Shown: in pieces, positions 15,883 through 24,406 of the stretch
How positions within the stretch are numbered: the first letter of the stretch is position 1
How the letters are laid out: every line of letters begins with the position of its first letter
Source of the DNA: CAZJBS01 sp964544475
GTDB lineage: Bacteria; CLD3; SB21
Assembly (NCBI GenBank): GCA_964544475.1
Contig: CAZJBS010000002.1
Coordinates: 124,001 to 188,000 of the forward strand
Reading direction: 5' to 3'
DNA: 64,000 nt
Notes under the pieces: model-generated
What the model was told of the DNA's origin: nothing
Database searches by the model: none
The model's input: only the letters and a program-made list of their open reading frames with translations
Made by a program: the position numbers and the translations under genes

Positions 15883-16710
15883 TCAGGCTGACGTTTTTTT
15901 GAGAGACGAGCCGCAATGGGTGCAGTACTTCAATGGACCGGCCTGGACTTTCCTGCAGGAAGGGCATACGATATCGGCCATCGTGGCGCTATCGGCCGGA
16001 AGGACAGTCGCAGGAACCGCGGCTTTCAAGGAAGGCCGGTTCTTGAACACGACGGTGGCGCCGCAGTTCGTGCAATACCTTGACTTCGGCGATTCGAGAA
16101 ACTTAAAATTGAGGAATCCGCAAATATTGCAGTAGTAACCGCCCGCAATCGCAGAAAAGTCGATGTTGAGGCGGGCCATCGCCCGTTTGACGTAATCGAT
16201 CGGAAAAGCGAAGCCAAGGTTCTGGCCGTCGCTGCGAATCCACGTGTTGATACCGATGATATCACCGCATTCGTTGAGCAAAGGACCTCCGCTGTTGCCG
16301 GGATTGATCGGCGTGTCAGTCTGAATGTAATCAATGTTTCGATACCGGCGGGACTTGGAACTGACTATGCCTTTGGAGACGGTGAAATTGAGACCGAGGG
16401 GATGCCCGATAGCCACGACGGTTTCGCCTTCGCGTACGGAAGCCATCTCACAAAAACGCAACGGCTCGACGTCCCACGGCGGCGTCAGAAGGAAGGCATA
16501 ATCGACATCCGCATCCGACAGGACAACCTGGCCCGAAACCACCCGCTCACGGCTGTCGATGACCTCCGCAAACGATTCGAGTCCTATCACGTGACGGTTG
16601 GTGATCGCCAATCCACGCTTATCCACAATGACGCCGGTGCCCGTGCCCCCAGGCACTTGCACTTTGACAATGGTCGCTTTGGCGCGTTCCACAATATCCG
16701 GAATACTCAT
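15883..16710 (-). CDS. Trypsin-like (HtrA-type) serine protease with two zinc ribbons, no signal peptide
   Basis: The first 180 residues form an HtrA/DegP-type protease domain with an intact triad: H40 (TNRHV), D70 (DVDYAFL) and S140 (NPGNSGGPL). No PDZ domain follows. Instead there are two zinc-ribbon modules: C194/C197 with C213/C216, and C249/C252 with C263/C266. There is no signal peptide or membrane anchor, so the protein should be cytoplasmic, unlike most HtrA proteins, and its reduced cysteine pairs fit that compartment. The 275-residue architecture suggests the ribbons bind a protein or nucleic-acid partner in place of PDZ domains. It lies 39 bases upstream of the thiolase; no functional link is evident. 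Confidence 0.85.
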   Translation of the reverse strand: MSIPDIVERAKATIVKVQVPGGTGTGVIVDKRGLAITNRHVIGLESFAEVIDSRERVVSGQVVLSDADVDYAFLLTPPWDVEPLRFCEMASVREGETVVAIGHPLGLNFTVSKGIVSSKSRRYRNIDYIQTDTPINPGNSGGPLLNECGDIIGINTWIRSDGQNLGFAFPIDYVKRAMARLNIDFSAIAGGYYCNICGFLNFKFLESPKSRYCTNCGATVVFKNRPSLKAAVPATVLPADSATMADIVCPSCRKVQAGPLKYCTHCGSSLKKTSA

Positions 16711-16804
16711 GAGCGCGTCTGTCGTATGAGTCTATTCGTCAATGGAAAATCTTAGGAAAAAGAAAAAACGAAGTCAAAAAGAAAGTCGTACCGTGGCCTC
16801 AAGC

Positions 16805-17239
16805 TCACCATACAAAAATCGTGTGGTCTTCGCCGATTCCGACGGACCGATCATCATCCGGCAACGCGGTCAGCGCCTTGCGCCACATCGCCAGAATCGT
16901 GCGACCGAATTGGACATCCACCGTTTGCTCATTGTCCTGAATCGACCACGCGTCGTAGCTGGCATCCGCCGGATCGTAGGTCAGTTTCAGGTGTTGGCGG
17001 TTCTCGGTCGGCAGGTCCAATCCGGGAAGACGAGCGACGGGCCGCGACACGGGTGAGATATCGAGACGACATCGGCGTATGCGGGTCTCACGCCTCCACC
17101 GGTCCATGAGTTCCAGCATAAAGATGCGTCCGGTTCTGTCGGTCGAAAGATGCCATTCGCTGCCCAGCCATCCGTCGGTCTTGAATTTCCAAAAATAGAC
17201 ATGACCTCTCTGGGAAATGTCGGACGTGCCATCGGTCAT
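16805..17239 (-). CDS. Hypothetical protein, 144 residues
   Basis: I do not recognise a family. With ATG 17239 as start the protein has 144 residues, opens MTDGTSDISQRG, and shows alternating beta-like segments (YFWKFKTDGWLGSEWHLS, IFMLELMDRW) rich in tryptophan and arginine, with no signal peptide or helix for the membrane. A longer frame reaches 17410 but would overlap the divergent cytochrome gene, so the shorter start is preferred; no good ribosome-binding site supports it. It lies upstream of the zinc-ribbon protease on the same strand with a 94-base gap. Reality of the gene is likely because of its length and the absence of a competing frame. Confidence 0.55.
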   Translation of the reverse strand: MTDGTSDISQRGHVYFWKFKTDGWLGSEWHLSTDRTGRIFMLELMDRWRRETRIRRCRLDISPVSRPVARLPGLDLPTENRQHLKLTYDPADASYDAWSIQDNEQTVDVQFGRTILAMWRKALTALPDDDRSVGIGEDHTIFVW

Positions 17240-17354
17240 GAGTCCAATGTATCGAAGCGTCCGGGACAATGCCAATACATTCTTCCGCCACCGCTTGACA
17301 ATTCCGCCGTGGCTCCATAGATTGAAAAAAATCTCCAACTCAACGAAGCAAAAT

Positions 17355-17717
17355 ATGCGCTCATGGTGGGCAATCGGAATAATTCTGACGGTTTTCGCCG
17401 GATGGTACACGATGGTGAGCTGTCAGACCAACAAACCCCGAAACCTCAAAGTTCTCAAAGACGCCGACATGACCAAGGAAGAGATCAAGGAATACATGCG
17501 GCAATTCACGCTGTCCCTGGGGGTGGAGTGTGAATATTGCCATAATGAGGACGACTACGCCAGCGACGAGAAGAAAGAAAAAGAGATTTCTCGCGACATG
17601 ATGCGTGTGGTGGCCTTGTTAAATGGCACGCACTTCAAGAATGCAAAAACCGAAGTCACGTGTTACACGTGTCATCGCGGTACCATCGAGGTCAAGAGTA
17701 TTCCGCCGGGTCTCTGA
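17355..17717 (+). CDS. Di-heme c-type cytochrome lipoprotein
   Basis: ATG 17355 gives a 120-residue protein with a signal peptide and a likely lipobox MVSC (C23). Two heme-attachment motifs are present: CEYCH at 59-63 and CYTCH at 103-107. The segments NLKVL, MRQFTLSLGVECEYCH and VTCYTCHRG resemble the cytochrome subunit of photosynthetic reaction centres, a fold widely found as small soluble or anchored electron carriers in non-phototrophs. It would act in the periplasm. It is monocistronic: divergent from the hypothetical gene, and its stop is one base from the convergent pseudouridine synthase stop. Electron partner unknown. Confidence 0.85.
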   Translation: MRSWWAIGIILTVFAGWYTMVSCQTNKPRNLKVLKDADMTKEEIKEYMRQFTLSLGVECEYCHNEDDYASDEKKEKEISRDMMRVVALLNGTHFKNAKTEVTCYTCHRGTIEVKSIPPGL

Positions 17718-17718
17718 T

Positions 17719-18312
17719 TCACACGGCCGCTTGCGTCCGTCGCAGGATTTTGATTTCAGACGCGGTCAGATCCCTCCAGGCGCCAGACACCAGATTGCCC
17801 AGCGACAAGTCGCCCAACGCGACACGAAACAGGCGAAGCGTCGGATGGCCGACGGCGGCGGTCATTCGACGAACCTGCCGGTTCCTGCCTTCACGAATCG
17901 TGATCCGAATCCAGCACGTTGGGACGTTTTTTCGGAACCGTATCGACGGGACACGAGGGGGCAACTCCGGTTCAATATTCAGACGCTCGAGCTCGGCCTC
18001 TTTCGTACGATAGCCCTGAATAAGGACTCCTTGACGCAGTTTCTCCAGGGCGATGTCATCCGGGCAACGTTCGACTTGGACAAGATACGTGCGGGGGTGT
18101 TCAAATCGGGGTTCGGTCAATCGCGTTTTGAGGGCGTTGTCGTTGGTGAGCAGCAACAACCCTTCGCTGTCCGCGTCGAGGCGTCCCACGGAGTAAACGC
18201 CTTTCGGGAAACCAAACTCCGACAACGTTCGGTGACCGGCCGACGGCGTGAATTGGCACAGAACGCCATAAGGTTTGTTGAAAAGGATGTATCGGAGGCG
18301 TGGTGGTGGCAT
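17719..18312 (-). CDS. Pseudouridine synthase, RsuA/RluE family
   Basis: A 197-residue enzyme with the catalytic motif GRLDADSEGLLLLTND at 43-58 (nucleophile D46) and the C-terminal REGRNRQVRRM motif. The short form without an N-terminal S4 domain matches RluE, which modifies 23S U2457 in E. coli; RsuA and RluB/F carry S4. Target site here is inferred. It lies 36 bases after the sigma54 activator, at the distal end of a minus-strand run that also contains another rRNA modification gene (rlmD). Confidence 0.88.
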   Translation of the reverse strand: MPPPRLRYILFNKPYGVLCQFTPSAGHRTLSEFGFPKGVYSVGRLDADSEGLLLLTNDNALKTRLTEPRFEHPRTYLVQVERCPDDIALEKLRQGVLIQGYRTKEAELERLNIEPELPPRVPSIRFRKNVPTCWIRITIREGRNRQVRRMTAAVGHPTLRLFRVALGDLSLGNLVSGAWRDLTASEIKILRRTQAAV

Positions 18313-18348
18313 AGGTTGGAGAGCCGGCCCGGCCGCCGGAAGGCAGGG

Positions 18349-19806
18349 TTACGGCATGAGTCCCAGTTTCTTCATACGCATGATCAGCGTCGTCCGCTTC
18401 ATGCCGAGCATCTTGGCCGCCTCGGCCTTGTTGGACCGCGTTTTTTGCAGCACGTAACGGATGTATTCTTTTTCGACTTCGTCCATCGGAAGGACGCGCG
18501 GCACGACAAACTGGGAAGCTTCGGTATGAATGGCAGACGAGACAGGAAACGTGCGTAACTCGGCGCGCAGTTCATTTGGGACATCGTTCATGCCGAGGTT
18601 TTCAGATTCCGCAAAGACCAGCATCCGGCTGATGATGTTCCGCAATTCCCGGATGTTGCCTTTCCATTCCCGTGAGCAAAGAAAAGTCAGTACGTCCCTC
18701 GAAATGGATTTGATTTTCTTGGCCGACTTCTGATTGTATTCGTTGATGATGTGGTTGATCAGGATCGGGACATCATTGGGCCGTTCGCGGAGCGGCGGCA
18801 GCGTGATCGGAATCACGTTGAGTCGGTAATACAAGTCTTCCCGAAAGCGGGACTGACGGCATTCCTCCAGCAAATTCCTGTTGGTCGCGGCGATGATTCG
18901 AACGTCGATTTGTCGGTGCTGGACTTCGCCGATGCGGCGGATCTCTTTTTCCTGAATGACCCTGAGCAACTTGGCCTGCAGAGCCAGCGACGTGTTGGAT
19001 ATTTCATCGAGGAAAATCGTTCCACCCGGCGCCTCTTCAAACAACCCCCGCTTGTCGGTCACCGCGCTCGTGAAGGACCCCTTCTTGTAGCCGAACAACT
19101 CACCCTCCAGAAGTGTCTCCGTCAATGCGCCGCAATCGACCGCGATAAATTTGCACGGCTGGCGTTTGGAATTGAAATGAATGGCGCGGGCGACCAGTTC
19201 CTTGCCTGTTCCGCTCTCGCCCTGGATCAAAACCGTCTCGTCGCTAAGCGCCGCCGCGTTGATGATCCGCCGGACGTTGCCCATTTCAGGGCTGATGCTG
19301 ACGATGTTATCGATGGCAAATTCTTTTTCGATCTCCGACTTGAGGACGACGATTTCCTTTTCAAGTTGCGCCTTGGCCGACGCCAGTCTTTCGTAGTCGT
19401 CCCTGCGTCTGAAATCCGCGCGGTTCTCCTGGAACTTGATCACCGAATCGGATATCACGCCAAGCAGGGTTTCCGTATCCCACGGCTTTGTGATGTAACG
19501 ATACGCCTCGCCTACATTGATCGAGTCCACGAGATCGTGAATGTCCATGTAAGCGGTCAGGATGACGCGCACGGTGTATGGGAAAGCGTCCTTGATTTTC
19601 TTAAGCAATTCCACCCCGGTCATTTCCGGCATTTTTTGATCCACGATCGCAACGGCCACTTCGTGGGCCTTCAGCAGTTTGAGCGCTTCGGCGCCATTGC
19701 TGGCGGTGAGGACGACGTATTGCTCGGACAGGATCTTGCGCAGGACGTTGAGGATGGAAGCCTCGTCATCGACGCAGAGAATTTTCCAGCGGGTGGCGTC
19801 CGTCAT
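18349..19806 (-). CDS. Sigma54-dependent response regulator (NtrC family) with GSFTSA loop
   Basis: The 485-residue protein has three parts. A receiver domain covers 1-125 with acidic pocket D13/D14 and phospho-acceptor D56. An AAA+ sigma54-interaction domain covers about 165-400 with Walker A GESGTGKE (196-203) and Walker B GGTIFLDE (261-268). A Fis-type helix-turn-helix lies at about 440-485. The sigma54-contact loop reads GSFTSA (243-248) where GAFTGA is usual; the key threonine is kept. No histidine kinase is adjacent; the closest kinase is a Ser/Thr kinase two genes upstream in the same operon. The ATG overlaps the rlmD stop by four bases, so the two are co-translated. Target genes are unknown. 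Confidence 0.93.
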   Translation of the reverse strand: MTDATRWKILCVDDEASILNVLRKILSEQYVVLTASNGAEALKLLKAHEVAVAIVDQKMPEMTGVELLKKIKDAFPYTVRVILTAYMDIHDLVDSINVGEAYRYITKPWDTETLLGVISDSVIKFQENRADFRRRDDYERLASAKAQLEKEIVVLKSEIEKEFAIDNIVSISPEMGNVRRIINAAALSDETVLIQGESGTGKELVARAIHFNSKRQPCKFIAVDCGALTETLLEGELFGYKKGSFTSAVTDKRGLFEEAPGGTIFLDEISNTSLALQAKLLRVIQEKEIRRIGEVQHRQIDVRIIAATNRNLLEECRQSRFREDLYYRLNVIPITLPPLRERPNDVPILINHIINEYNQKSAKKIKSISRDVLTFLCSREWKGNIRELRNIISRMLVFAESENLGMNDVPNELRAELRTFPVSSAIHTEASQFVVPRVLPMDEVEKEYIRYVLQKTRSNKAEAAKMLGMKRTTLIMRMKKLGLMP

Positions 19807-21206
19807 GCGGGCCTCCGGTCCAGTCGAACCACATTTTCGATGTGATACGTGTGCGGGAACATGTCAACCGGCTGGCAGGCGGTGAGTTCGTAAGGGCCTT
19901 CAATCATCGTGGACAAATCCCTGGCCTGCGTGGCCGGATCGCAGCTGACATACAGGATGGTTTTTGGCTGGAGACGGATCAGGGCGTCGGTCACATCGGG
20001 ATGGAGGCCGGCTCGCGGCGGATCGACGACGGCGACATCGGGTATTTCCGGCAACTCCGCCAGGGTACGCCGGATGTCTCCGGCCAAAAAGGTGCAGTTG
20101 GTGATGCCGTTATGGGCGGCGTTGCGGCGGGCATTCTCAACAGCGGAGGATACCAATTCAACACCGACGACTTGTTTCACGTATTCGGAAAGAAAAATGC
20201 CAATCGTCCCGGTACCGCAATACAGATCGTAAACGCGTTCATGGCCTTCAAATCGGCCCATATCCACAACCGTTCGGTACAATTGTTCCGCGCCAAACGT
20301 GTTGGTCTGAAAGAAGGAACCTGCGGCGATTTCAAATTCAAAACGACCGATCCGTTCGGTGATGGTCGGTGAACCAAACAACACCGTTTCCTTTTCGCCA
20401 ATGGCCACCTGGGAGCGTCGGCCGGTCACACTGTGGATCAGGGACGTGATTTCGGGGCACCTCCCAAGGACATACTCCGTAAAACGTGCCATCAAAGGGT
20501 CATGGTCGCGGCTGGTCATCACGTTGACCATAAGGTCGGCGGTGCGCGCGCAGGGGCGAATGACAAGAAACCGCCAGAATCCTTCGTACGTCTTCAGGTT
20601 GTAAGGCGGTTCACCGCTTGTTCTGGCGAATTCACGCACGGCGAGCAATACGCGGTTGGCGGCTTCGCTTTGCAGATGACAGTGGGTGATATCGACCACC
20701 TTGAGATAATTGCGCGGCGTGTGAAGCCCAAGCGCGAACGGCTCGACCGGTTCAGAGGTGCCGTCGACGAGCCATGGCCGATCTCCAAAAGTGAATTCCA
20801 TCTTATTCCGATACCGGTGCAGTCGCGGCGACGGTACGGGCGACGGAATGGCGATGTTTTCAAGGCCGCCGATTCGACGGAAGACATCCTCTATGTTTTT
20901 GCGTTTGAACTCCAGCTGCGTGGCATAGTCGATATTGAGCCATTTACAACCGCCGCAGACACCAAAATGATTGCAAGGGGATGGGACACGCGACGGGGCC
21001 GGCCGGAGGATGTCGACGACCGCGGCCTCGGCAAAACGGCTTTTTCGTTTCAGGATACGCGCCCGCACAAGGTCGCCCGTCACGGCGCCGTTGATCAGAA
21101 CCACATAGCCATCCAGGCGCGCCACGCCCTGTCCTCCGAATGTCACATCTTCGACGGCCAGCTCAACGTCCAGACCCTTTCTGATGTCGGCGGGACAATC
21201 CATCAT
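19803..21206 (-). CDS. rlmD: 23S rRNA (uracil-C5)-methyltransferase, RumA/RlmD type
   Basis: A 467-residue SAM-dependent enzyme. An N-terminal TRAM RNA-binding domain (about 5-65) is followed by an iron-sulfur cluster motif with CNHFGVCGGC, then the methyltransferase core with VYDLYCGTGTIGIFL, VVDPPRAGL and the nucleophile segment LYVSCDP. This family makes m5U1939 (RlmD) and/or m5U747 in 23S rRNA; which site applies is uncertain. U1939 lies eight bases from the group I intron insertion site in this same genome's 23S gene. It begins three bases after the kinase stop and overlaps the response regulator start. Confidence 0.92.
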   Translation of the reverse strand: MMDCPADIRKGLDVELAVEDVTFGGQGVARLDGYVVLINGAVTGDLVRARILKRKSRFAEAAVVDILRPAPSRVPSPCNHFGVCGGCKWLNIDYATQLEFKRKNIEDVFRRIGGLENIAIPSPVPSPRLHRYRNKMEFTFGDRPWLVDGTSEPVEPFALGLHTPRNYLKVVDITHCHLQSEAANRVLLAVREFARTSGEPPYNLKTYEGFWRFLVIRPCARTADLMVNVMTSRDHDPLMARFTEYVLGRCPEITSLIHSVTGRRSQVAIGEKETVLFGSPTITERIGRFEFEIAAGSFFQTNTFGAEQLYRTVVDMGRFEGHERVYDLYCGTGTIGIFLSEYVKQVVGVELVSSAVENARRNAAHNGITNCTFLAGDIRRTLAELPEIPDVAVVDPPRAGLHPDVTDALIRLQPKTILYVSCDPATQARDLSTMIEGPYELTACQPVDMFPHTYHIENVVRLDRRPA

Positions 21207-21209
21207 GAC

Positions 21210-22814
21210 CTATTTCTTCTTCGGCTGGAGTTCGACCTGAAGGTAAAGATTTTCATTGGGTAAAAAAGAGCGATCCAATTCGACCGCGACATAACCCTCT
21301 TTCTGGAACGACAACTTGTGCGAACCGGTTCTGACATTGGGCCATGTTTGCGGCGAAGGGGTTTTGGAGAAAATATTCTTCAGATCGTTGTTGAGATACA
21401 CAAAGGCGCCGGCGGGTTTGGAATCGGCGACAAATCCAAATTTTCGGGATTCCGGCCGGTACAGATCGAGCACGCCGTACAACCTGTCGACGTCCACGAC
21501 CAGTTCTTTTCGGTCCAACGGATCATCGAGATTGAAGTTGTATTCATAGGTTTGATACAGCAAAGGAAAACGTACACGAACGGAGTTCCGGCCTTTTTTG
21601 AAGCGATCCAAAATCAGGCGGCCATTGAAATTTTCTCCCAGAGGGACTTCCCTGTCATTCGCATAAATACGCGTATCCGGCAGTACCCTCCACTTGTTGG
21701 CTTGCAGCGTGACATCGACGCGCCCGAAGCCGTCATCCGATCCGAAAATAGCTTCGCGAAAAAACACTCCAAATGTGACGACCATAAGAACAAACGCCAC
21801 GATCCCTCCAACCATCATGGTTTTTCGCGACGGACCTTTGGAAAAACGAAACCGGGTATAGTCGGTTGGAGACGTCTGGCTCTTAAGCGGTCCGGATGCG
21901 GTCCGACGGCCCAGCGTCCCAAACTGCCGGAGGACATCTTTGTTGCGTCCTGTGACCGCCTCATAGAACTGCCGCAAGAGCGCCCGGATTTCCGACTGCG
22001 AAATGGACTCCAGGTAGTCGTTGAGATCTTTGACGATGGCGCCGGCCTGGCGGTAGCGATGGCTGAGTTCCCGTGTCATGCACGTGTGCACGATCTGAAT
22101 CAGGGTGGGCGGCAGACCCTCTTTGGCCTTGTCAAGAGGCTCGAAACGGCATTGGGCAATCAGCGTGATCAACGTCAGGTTGGTGTCGGCGGTGAAGGGC
22201 TTTTTCCCGGCAAGCATCTCGTACATCATGATACCGACGCTGAACAGGTCGCTTTGTACCGTCAGTTTGTCGCCCGAGGCCTGCTCGGGCGACATGTACG
22301 ACGGAGTACCGATGATAATGCCTGTCGACGTCAGGTTTTTCTGGTCCGACTCCTCATGTTTGGCGATGCCGAAATCCATCAGTTTGATCTGGCCGTCCGT
22401 GGTCAAGCGGACATTGGACGGTTTGATGTCGCGATGCAGAATGCCTTTTTCGTGGAGATGTTCCAACCCTCGGGCGATTTCCCTGATTACAATGGCGCCA
22501 ATGAACGGTGGAATCGAACCTTCCTGCTTGATAATATCGCTGAGATCGATGCCTTCAACGTATTCCATCACGAGGCAATGGTTGTTCTTGCCGTCAATGA
22601 AATAATCATAAATCGCCGGGAGGTTTTCCTGCTTGAGCGACGCCGACAACGAAGCCTCGCGTTCGAACCGTTTCACTTTGTCCTTGTGATCCCCTTTGAC
22701 CACTTTGATGGCCACGGAGCGGTTGAGCGCCGGCTGCCGGCCCATGAACACCGTCGCCATTCCGCCGGCCCCGATTTGTTTCGTGACTTCGTAGCTTTGA
22801 ATGAGTTTGTCCAT
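21210..22814 (-). CDS. Transmembrane Ser/Thr protein kinase (PknB-like)
   Basis: The 534-residue protein has a Hanks-type kinase domain at 8-270: glycine loop GAGGMATVF, K37, catalytic HRDIKPSN with D129, DFG at D147, and the activation segment ending SPEQ. A basic, serine-rich juxtamembrane stretch precedes one transmembrane helix at about 333-352. The outside part (about 365-534) is beta-rich with a PEGA-like segment (GFVADSKPAGAFVYLNNDLK), so the sensor is periplasmic. All catalytic residues are present. It lies 94 bases after hpf, beyond an intrinsic terminator, and is followed at three bases by rlmD. Substrates are unknown; the co-operonic NtrC-type regulator is a reasonable candidate. 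Confidence 0.93.
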   Translation of the reverse strand: MDKLIQSYEVTKQIGAGGMATVFMGRQPALNRSVAIKVVKGDHKDKVKRFEREASLSASLKQENLPAIYDYFIDGKNNHCLVMEYVEGIDLSDIIKQEGSIPPFIGAIVIREIARGLEHLHEKGILHRDIKPSNVRLTTDGQIKLMDFGIAKHEESDQKNLTSTGIIIGTPSYMSPEQASGDKLTVQSDLFSVGIMMYEMLAGKKPFTADTNLTLITLIAQCRFEPLDKAKEGLPPTLIQIVHTCMTRELSHRYRQAGAIVKDLNDYLESISQSEIRALLRQFYEAVTGRNKDVLRQFGTLGRRTASGPLKSQTSPTDYTRFRFSKGPSRKTMMVGGIVAFVLMVVTFGVFFREAIFGSDDGFGRVDVTLQANKWRVLPDTRIYANDREVPLGENFNGRLILDRFKKGRNSVRVRFPLLYQTYEYNFNLDDPLDRKELVVDVDRLYGVLDLYRPESRKFGFVADSKPAGAFVYLNNDLKNIFSKTPSPQTWPNVRTGSHKLSFQKEGYVAVELDRSFLPNENLYLQVELQPKKK

Positions 22815-22842
22815 GGATGTTTGGGGTTTACTTGAGCAGGAT

Positions 22843-22876
22843 AAAAAAAACAGGTCAGAGCAAACTCTGACCTGTT
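22843..22876 (-). terminator. Intrinsic terminator after hpf
   Basis: The perfect 12-bp arms AACAGGTCAGAG (22849-22860) and CTCTGACCTGTT (22865-22876) enclose a CAAA loop, and on the minus strand the stem runs into eight Ts. It stands between hpf and the downstream kinase gene, so kinase expression either depends on readthrough or on its own promoter. Confidence 0.9.
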
Positions 22877-22908
22877 GAATTTAACATCTTCTCCTACTAT
22901 TTCAATAT

Positions 22909-23253
22909 TTATTCTTCGGGTGCATCGAGTTCGGCAGGTTCGAGGATGTCACGCATCTTGACGTGCGAGCGTTCTTTCAATTTGTCTTTGAATTTCTTCA
23001 GTTGAACCTCCAGTTTGTCCATGCAGGCGTCGATAGCCTTGGTCGGGTCCGCATCCTTCGATTTCACGTGCAGGACGGTGCTGTACACTTTGACATTAAC
23101 CTCCACAAGTTGGTGGAGTTTTTCCTTGGTCAAAATCACTTCGCAATCGATGATCCGGTCGAAATATCGCGACATGCGTTCGACCTTTTCTTCGACGTAT
23201 TCTCTCAGATTGGGGGAAAGTTTGTGATGACGGGAAGTGATTCTAACTTTCAT
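22909..23253 (-). CDS. hpf: Ribosome hibernation-promoting factor, short form
   Basis: A 114-residue protein with the HPF/RaiA fold throughout: MKVRITSRHHKLSPNLREYV at the start, then a strand-rich centre and the C-terminal basic helix KLEVQLKKFKDKLKERSH. It lacks the extra C-terminal dimerisation domain of long HPF, so it belongs to the short class that inactivates ribosomes in the decoding centre during stationary phase. The start is preceded by AAGGAG. A strong terminator follows 33 bases after the stop. It lies downstream of the Xer recombinase. Confidence 0.93.
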   Translation of the reverse strand: MKVRITSRHHKLSPNLREYVEEKVERMSRYFDRIIDCEVILTKEKLHQLVEVNVKVYSTVLHVKSKDADPTKAIDACMDKLEVQLKKFKDKLKERSHVKMRDILEPAELDAPEE

Positions 23254-23353
23254 ACGCCTACTCCTTGTTTAGAAATGAGAATAGGAAAAGGACACAAAAC
23301 CTCTTAGAAAGTGAACGGTGAATCACCTGCTTTCCGTTTGGGGGTTGAAGGAT

Positions 23354-24259
23354 TTATTTGGAAGCCCGTGGATGGGCCTTGTTGTATACATGCTTCAGAC
23401 GTTCTATGGTGACGTGCGTATAGATCTGCGTCGTCGACAGGTTTTCGTGACCCAGCAGATCCTTGACGGCACGCAAGTCCGCGCCCTGATCGAGCAGATG
23501 GGTCGCAAACGTGTGACGGAGCACGTGCGGACTTAATTTCGAAGCGTCGGACACGCGCATCATCACGCGCCGGACCATACGCTGAACCGCCAGCGGGGTC
23601 AGGCGCAGGCCGGTACGGGCGATAAAAACCGCACGCGGATCGGCCGGCCGACCTCCTCGGACCATACCGATTCTGACCGCCAAATAGGCTTCGAGACACG
23701 AGCGGGCTGTGTCGCCGATCGGGAGGATGCGCTGTTTGGAACCCTTGCCCATGACCGAGATTGTGCTTTGTGAAAACCGGACATCCCCGATATCCAGATT
23801 GACCAATTCGCTCAAACGGATGCCAGCGCTATAAAAAAGTTCGACAATGGCCCGGTCGCGCAAACCTTCCGGGTGGGACGTGTCGATCAAGTCCAGCAGT
23901 GCCGTCATTTGGGGCTGAGTCAGGAATTCCGGGACGGTCTTTTCGTACTTGGGAGTAGCTACGAGCCGGGCAGGATTGGCCTGGATGGCGCCAGTCCTCT
24001 GGAGATATCGGAAAAACGATTTGATGGCGGATAGTTTCCTTGCCACTGACTTTTTCCGGAAACCTTCCCGCGACAAGTAACCCAGATAGGATCGGACGGC
24101 GAGGCGATCCACCCGGGCAGGTTCGGTGGACAGTTGCTCGGCTTCCAAGAAACTTATGAAACCCAACACATCCGTCTGATAGGACATCACGGTATGGTTG
24201 GAATAGTTTCTTTCGGCATCCAAATATCGAAGGAACTGATCAAGGAAGGCTCTCATCAA
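23354..24259 (-). CDS. xerC: Tyrosine recombinase XerC/XerD
   Basis: A 301-residue site-specific recombinase with an N-terminal SAM-like DNA-binding domain (5-90) and the catalytic domain with all conserved residues: R148, K172, H245, R248, H271 and nucleophile Y280. Length and the HVLRHTFATHLL and LGHENLSTTQIYTHV blocks are those of the chromosome-dimer-resolving Xer enzymes that act at dif with FtsK. XerC and XerD cannot be separated with confidence by eye. No dif-like site or mobile-element context is visible nearby, and the housekeeping neighbours argue against a phage integrase. Confidence 0.92.
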   Translation of the reverse strand: MMRAFLDQFLRYLDAERNYSNHTVMSYQTDVLGFISFLEAEQLSTEPARVDRLAVRSYLGYLSREGFRKKSVARKLSAIKSFFRYLQRTGAIQANPARLVATPKYEKTVPEFLTQPQMTALLDLIDTSHPEGLRDRAIVELFYSAGIRLSELVNLDIGDVRFSQSTISVMGKGSKQRILPIGDTARSCLEAYLAVRIGMVRGGRPADPRAVFIARTGLRLTPLAVQRMVRRVMMRVSDASKLSPHVLRHTFATHLLDQGADLRAVKDLLGHENLSTTQIYTHVTIERLKHVYNKAHPRASK

Positions 24260-24406
24260 TCCGCACCATCATCCGGAAAAGTAGATAGCGTCCTCACAGC
24301 TATTGAAATGTACCACACAATCGAAGGATAGTCAAGATGTCAGTCATGCAAGAAACGATATTTTTTGTAAATTTTTTGTGGAAACTCGATAACATATTGA
24401 ACGAAT

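Noticed and set aside
18751..19845. A 364-codon open frame on the plus strand
   Set aside because: It is antisense to the sigma54 activator and has no domain of its own.
21318..22835. A 505-codon open frame on the plus strand
   Set aside because: It is antisense to the Ser/Thr kinase, whose motifs are unambiguous. Long antisense frames are common here because of codon bias.
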